Positions 1 through 5,267 of a stretch of DNA of 5,267 bases are shown here, one piece after another. Origin of the DNA: Pseudomonadota bacterium (GTDB lineage Bacteria > Pseudomonadota > Gammaproteobacteria > Burkholderiales > Burkholderiaceae_C); NCBI GenBank assembly GCA_023396625.1, contig JAEWVY010000402.1, positions 1-5,267 on the forward strand, read 5' to 3'. A program made the translations under genes and the position numbers. Positions within the stretch are counted from its first letter, which is position 1. Each line of letters begins with the position of its first letter. The notes below the pieces were generated by a model. The model had not been told where the DNA came from and did not search any database. It saw only the letters and a list, made by a program, of their open reading frames with translations.

Positions 1-378
1 GCCAAAGAGGGGCGAAAGTATGGTGTCGGCATGATGCTGGTGACGCAGCGCCCATCGGAATTGGATGAGACTGTTCTTAGTCAGTGCGGCTCGATTATCG
101 CTCTGAGGATGACGAATACGCGCGATAAAGGGCACGTATCTTCGGCCATGCAGGACGAACTGCGCGAAATGGCGGACGTGCTCTCAAGCCTGCGAACGGG
201 CGAAGCGATCATCAGCGGTGAGGCCGTCCGCATTCCTTCCCGCGTGAAATTCTTCCAAGCTGACAATGCAGTGAAGAGTTCCGACCCAATCGCATCGAAG
301 CTGTGGGCAAATCCTCAGCCAGATGTTGCGGTGTACGAGACCAGCGTCCGCAACTGGAGAAACCAATCATTCAACTAA
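1..378 (+). CDS. HerA/DUF87-type hexameric ATPase, C-terminal 125 residues (5' end outside window)
   Basis: The frame is open from base 1 and ends at TAA 376-378, so only the C-terminal end of the protein is present. It starts inside the RecA-like core. The stretch VTQRPSELDETVLSQC (residues 14-29 of the fragment) fits the sensor-strand region typical of HerA/DUF87 ATPases, and LRTGEAIISGEA (about 65-76) fits the conserved turn near the end of the core. The tail ends in WR-Q, which I also associate with this family. Walker A and Walker B would be upstream and cannot be checked. Family members form hexameric DNA translocases or helicases. HerA itself works with the nuclease NurA in end resection, and bacterial relatives pair with SIR2 or nuclease proteins in anti-phage systems. 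The gene sits 9 nt before the KTSC gene, in an apparent operon ending in hsdR. Family assignment is fairly sure; a defence role is inferred from the neighbours. Confidence 0.85.
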   Translation, partial: AKEGRKYGVGMMLVTQRPSELDETVLSQCGSIIALRMTNTRDKGHVSSAMQDELREMADVLSSLRTGEAIISGEAVRIPSRVKFFQADNAVKSSDPIASKLWANPQPDVAVYETSVRNWRNQSFN

Positions 379-382
379 GGAG
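377..382 (+). promoter_or_regulatory. Shine-Dalgarno site of the KTSC gene, overlapping the upstream stop codon
   Basis: AAGGAG lies 5 nt before the ATG at 388 and shares its first two bases with the TAA stop of the ATPase gene. This overlap suggests translational coupling of the two genes. It also favours ATG 388 over the in-frame ATG at 394. Confidence 0.7.
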
Positions 383-387
383 ACAAT

Positions 388-606
388 ATGCCAATGCCCG
401 ACATGCAACCCGTCAGTTCATCAAATATCGCAGCCGTTGGCTACGATGCCGAAAATCAAACTGTCTACGTCCAATTCCTGAACGGATCGACTTACGCCTA
501 TAAAGGGGTTCCTGAACACGAATTTGAAAACCTGCTCACAGCGCCTTCCGTGGGGTCCTACCTCAACCGGAACTTCAAGAACGTTTACCCATATGAGCGT
601 GCATAA
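388..606 (+). CDS. KTSC-domain small protein
   Basis: This 72-residue protein is a single KTSC domain (named after the C-terminal domain of some lysyl-tRNA synthetases). Matching features are VSSSNIAAVGYD at 9-20, a beta strand followed by NG (32-33), the central Y-x-Y (Y36, Y38) characteristic of the family, VPEHEFENLL at 41-50, and GSYLNRNFKNVYPY at 56-69. Length is normal for stand-alone members, so it is probably complete. Molecular function of the domain is unknown; RNA binding has been suggested. It has no signal peptide or membrane segment and should be cytoplasmic. It starts 9 nt after the ATPase gene and stops 20 nt before hsdR, so it is very likely co-transcribed with both. A regulatory or accessory role in the restriction locus is possible but not shown by the sequence. 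Confidence 0.9.
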   Translation: MPMPDMQPVSSSNIAAVGYDAENQTVYVQFLNGSTYAYKGVPEHEFENLLTAPSVGSYLNRNFKNVYPYERA

Positions 607-611
607 CGCTC

Positions 612-617
612 AGGTGG
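612..617 (+). promoter_or_regulatory. Probable Shine-Dalgarno site of hsdR
   Basis: AGGTGG is 9 nt before ATG 627. It differs from AGGAGG by one base, so initiation is probably moderate. It lies in the 20-nt gap after the KTSC stop, which leaves no room for a separate promoter of ordinary size and supports read-through from upstream. Confidence 0.5.
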
Positions 618-626
618 CACATTGAA

Positions 627-3782
<3,156 letters not shown>

Positions 3783-3884
3783 GCCTATGCTGGGCATGCA
3801 GCCTTCCGAAGACGGTTGGTCTCGGGCATCCGATCTCGCTACCTCCAACCTCATCGCTGGGGGTGCGGAAAACTAGATTCGTGA
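3783..3884. other. Non-coding gap after hsdR
   Basis: I see no gene here. A weak hairpin is present at 3806-3825 (CCGAAGAC, loop GGTTG, GTCTCGG, with one bulged A) 23 nt after the hsdR stop. No T-run follows, so it is not a standard intrinsic terminator. It might still mark the end of the operon transcript. The gap ends where the transposase remnant becomes recognisable; the boundary is approximate. Confidence 0.4.
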
Positions 3885-4361
3885 TTGCTTGCCAACAGTT
3901 TACGAACGCCTAGCGTATTCGGTTTGAAACCCCAAGTTCTACTCTTTCTGACGATGCTGGCGGGCTGGATGAACCGTATCCAACAGCTTGTCATCGAATA
4001 TCTCCTTGAGGTTCCAAGTCGCGAAGCGACAACAAAAGCGTCGCGCCCAAACAGGGTTCTACGGGAGCAGCTCGACATCCATGCCAATGGCAAACGGCTC
4101 CGTTACACGGCGAAGCAACAACGAAGGTTGTCCGATGCTGGCCGCAAGCTCGGTCGTCAGCTCCTGATGCAATTTGCAACCCTCGTCACACCGGAGACAA
4201 TCTACGCCTAGCATCGGAAGTTCGTGGCCATAAAGTTCGCTCCGAAGAATCGCGATCTCCCCGCCGCCATGGCCCGCAGCGCCAAACGGGACGCCTTGAT
4301 CATCAAGATCGCTTCCGAAAACGCGGGGTGGGGCAACGGGCGTTTCCAAGGCATGATGCAA
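3885..4361 (+). pseudogene. Decayed integrase-type (rve/DDE) transposase, N-terminal part only
   Basis: One frame across a stop codon reads like the N-terminal region of an IS3/IS481-like integrase-core transposase. Recognisable blocks are LAGWMNRIQQLVIEYLLE (about 3954-4010), NRVLREQL (4050-4073), GKRLRYT (about 4089-4109), then GRKLGRQLL, FATLVTPETIYA, and after the stop HRKFVAIK and ENAGWGNGRFQG (to about 4352). The TAG at 4209-4211 lies where relatives read Trp in a W-H-R motif, so one TGG to TAG change explains it. Similarity ends near 4361, although the frame stays open to 4463; the DDE catalytic domain is absent. Thirteen extra codons (4011-4049) interrupt the usual LLEENRVLREQL stretch. 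The true start is unclear: TTG 3885 is simply the first possible start in frame, and similarity begins near 3930. No terminal inverted repeats were found. It cannot encode an active transposase. The exact IS family is uncertain. Confidence 0.75.
4018..4030. repeat. Perfect 5-bp inverted repeat with 3-nt loop, inside extra codons of the transposase remnant
   Basis: The 13-mer GTCGCGAAGCGAC has arms GTCGC (4018-4022) and GCGAC (4026-4030) around GAA. A further GTCGCG occurs at 4040-4045. The palindrome sits inside the 39 nt (4011-4049) that appear to be additional to the usual transposase sequence. This could be a small palindromic element inserted in frame, or local drift. The stem alone is short enough to occur by chance; its placement is what makes it notable. 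Confidence 0.45.
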
Positions 4362-4539
4362 GATACTGATCGATTTCGCCCTTTATTCGTTCAGTCGAGC
4401 AACGAGCAATCGCAGGTTGAGCCTTCGTCTGAAAAGGGGCACGTTCGTTCAGTGTTCCAATAGTTGATGCCGGCGGGCGTCTGAAAGCGTTCCACAACGG
4501 TCATTCCGATATAGGTCCCCGGATTCCTGATTGTTTGAT
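4362..4539. other. Unassigned intergenic stretch
   Basis: No gene is supported here. The + frame of the transposase remnant continues to 4463, but with no family similarity that I recognise. On the - strand a 37-codon frame (4504 to 4391) begins MTVVERFQTPAGINYWN and has no convincing ribosome binding site. A 10-bp direct repeat, TTCGTTCAGT, occurs at 4386-4395 and 4444-4453. The stretch may be leftover sequence from the IS or from the DNA it entered. Confidence 0.4.
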
Positions 4540-4749
4540 TCACGTTGCCCCGACGGTTTCTCCGCCTGCGAACCGTCTCATGCGGTCGAGCACTTCTTGG
4601 TTTGTCTGCTTCAGGTCTATGAGCTGGTCATAGAGGGCCCACTTTCGGAGGCCCCGATCGGCAACATGTCGGCTTACGACGGTAGCCGCTAGCCCAAGCC
4701 ACCATGTGTTCGTAACGGCGGCACAACCAGAACCTAAGATAAGAGATAG
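4540..4749 (-). pseudogene. Frameshifted C-terminal part of the nuclease-like gene: membrane hairpin and helical tail
   Basis: This frame is open from 4773 down to TGA 4540-4542 and has no ATG, GTG or TTG near its beginning, so it is unlikely to be an independent gene. It directly continues the gene at 4734-5264 in the -1 frame. Its first 30 or so residues are hydrophobic (LSLILGSGCAAV, then WWLGLAATVV) and look like one membrane span or a short hairpin. A charged, helix-prone tail follows (about 35 residues, including LYDQLIDLKQTNQEVLDRM), possibly a coiled coil. Removing one base somewhere in 4737-4773 of an intact ancestor would give exactly this arrangement. I found no canonical X-XXY-YYZ slippery heptamer in that interval, so a mutation or sequencing error is more likely than programmed frameshifting. 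Confidence 0.6.
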
Positions 4750-5264
4750 CCAATGTAGGCCTTCCCGGCTCGGTTAGTCGTCATCTGCGCCTTTTCATAT
4801 AAGTCCAGATTCTCGGCTCTGTACGAGGTGAATGCAATTATCGCCATCGTTATGAGCGGGGGGCAGCTCATACCTATGTCCAAATGATCGGAGATTGCTT
4901 CGGCAACTGTATGCGTTAGGTCTGAGTTCGTAATCCCAGCGCCGTAAATATGGTCGGAAATCCCCTGTAGTGAGAGTTGAGAGTAGACCTCATCCGTAGT
5001 TACAACGTCGATGTGGGGGTAACGCTGGATCGCCTCCTTGACGTAGCCAATCGATTCAGTGGCCTTGGCTTGTATCAACTGGGTGATGTGCCCATCTGGC
5101 CCAGAAACGGCAATGTCCCAGCCTGCCTGATTCGCATGAGGGGCCAGCGCAGCAACGTAGCCGTCAGGTAGGTTGTGGCCGTCGTTTAGGTAGTCGACGT
5201 AGCGCTGCTCGAAGAGCTTCCCCTTGATCGCCGCTACGACTCCGTTCACTTGCTCGGGGCTCAT
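4734..5264 (-). CDS. Putative restriction-endonuclease-like (PD-(D/E)XK-type) protein, nuclease part
   Basis: I do not recognise a named family. The 176-residue frame starts at an ATG only 3 nt from the window edge, so the true start could lie outside. A nuclease-like pattern is visible: E19 in a first helix (IKGKLFEQRY), D50 in GWDIAV, and Q65-A-K67 in QLIQAKA. This is D-x14-Q-x-K, the spacing expected for the PD-(D/E)XK fold. A Q-x-K variant of the last motif is known from Mrr-like enzymes. After it come YVKEAIQRYPHIDVVTT (74-90) and a moderately hydrophobic stretch, PPLITMAIIAFTSY (135-148). The frame stops at TAG 4734-4736 right where a membrane segment seems to begin; that segment continues in another frame (4540-4749). 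It converges on the hsdR operon with the IS remnant between. It may be a membrane-linked DNase in a defence or toxin role. The nuclease call rests on motif spacing alone. Confidence 0.55.
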   Translation of the reverse strand: MSPEQVNGVVAAIKGKLFEQRYVDYLNDGHNLPDGYVAALAPHANQAGWDIAVSGPDGHITQLIQAKATESIGYVKEAIQRYPHIDVVTTDEVYSQLSLQGISDHIYGAGITNSDLTHTVAEAISDHLDIGMSCPPLITMAIIAFTSYRAENLDLYEKAQMTTNRAGKAYIGYLLS

Positions 5265-5267
5265 GTG

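Noticed and set aside
3806..3825. Hairpin after hsdR as an intrinsic terminator
   Set aside because: The stem is only 7 bp with a bulged A, and no T-run follows it.
4059..4361. A 100-codon - strand frame opposite the transposase remnant
   Set aside because: The + strand reading carries transposase similarity across the same bases; the - strand translation shows no recognisable family.
4391..4504. A 37-codon - strand frame starting MTVVERFQTP, 35 nt after the end of the frameshifted gene
   Set aside because: It has no clear ribosome binding site and no recognisable family. The residues look protein-like, but the evidence is too thin for a gene call.
4737..4773. Programmed -1 ribosomal frameshift in the - strand gene
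   Set aside because: No canonical X-XXY-YYZ slippery heptamer was found in the interval where both frames are open, so a mutation or sequencing error is simpler.
4977..5171. A 64-codon + strand frame opposite the nuclease-like gene
   Set aside because: It is antisense to a frame with coherent nuclease-like motifs and has no recognisable features.

Overview
This 5.27 kb window looks like part of a bacterial defence island. On the + strand it holds the end of a type I restriction-modification operon. On the - strand a separate, apparently frameshifted gene for a putative nuclease with a membrane tail runs toward it. A decayed insertion-sequence transposase lies between the two. Taxon cannot be fixed. 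The GC-rich hsdR and a transposase type that I associate with Planctomycetota, Verrucomicrobiota and Acidobacteriota suggest a free-living bacterium from those groups, at low confidence.

Left block (1-3782, + strand): three genes follow one another with 9-nt and 20-nt gaps, as in an operon. They are (i) the C-terminal part of a HerA/DUF87-type ATPase cut by the left edge, (ii) a 72-residue KTSC-domain protein, and (iii) a full-length HsdR of 1051 residues with intact PD-(D/E)XK nuclease and SF2 translocase motifs. The methylase (hsdM) and specificity (hsdS) genes that HsdR needs are not in the window and should lie upstream. The operon promoter is also outside. The ATPase and KTSC genes are not core type I subunits, so they are accessory genes next to hsdR.

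Middle block (3783-4539): about 100 nt of non-coding sequence after hsdR, then a transposase remnant (about 3885-4361). The remnant carries an in-frame TAG where relatives have Trp, and 13 extra codons containing a perfect small inverted repeat. Its catalytic domain is missing. The next 180 nt or so hold no gene I can support.

Right block (4540-5267, - strand): a 176-codon frame has a D...QxK nuclease-like signature. It stops at 4734, but an adjacent frame carries on with a convincing membrane hairpin and a charged helical tail to 4540. The simplest reading is one gene of about 245 codons split by a one-base frameshift between 4737 and 4773. Its true start may lie beyond the right edge.

Functional reading: HsdR would restrict foreign DNA as part of an R2M2S complex. 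The HerA-like ATPase may belong to an accessory anti-phage module whose partner is upstream. The - strand gene is a candidate membrane-tethered nuclease. Links between these parts are inferred from position only.
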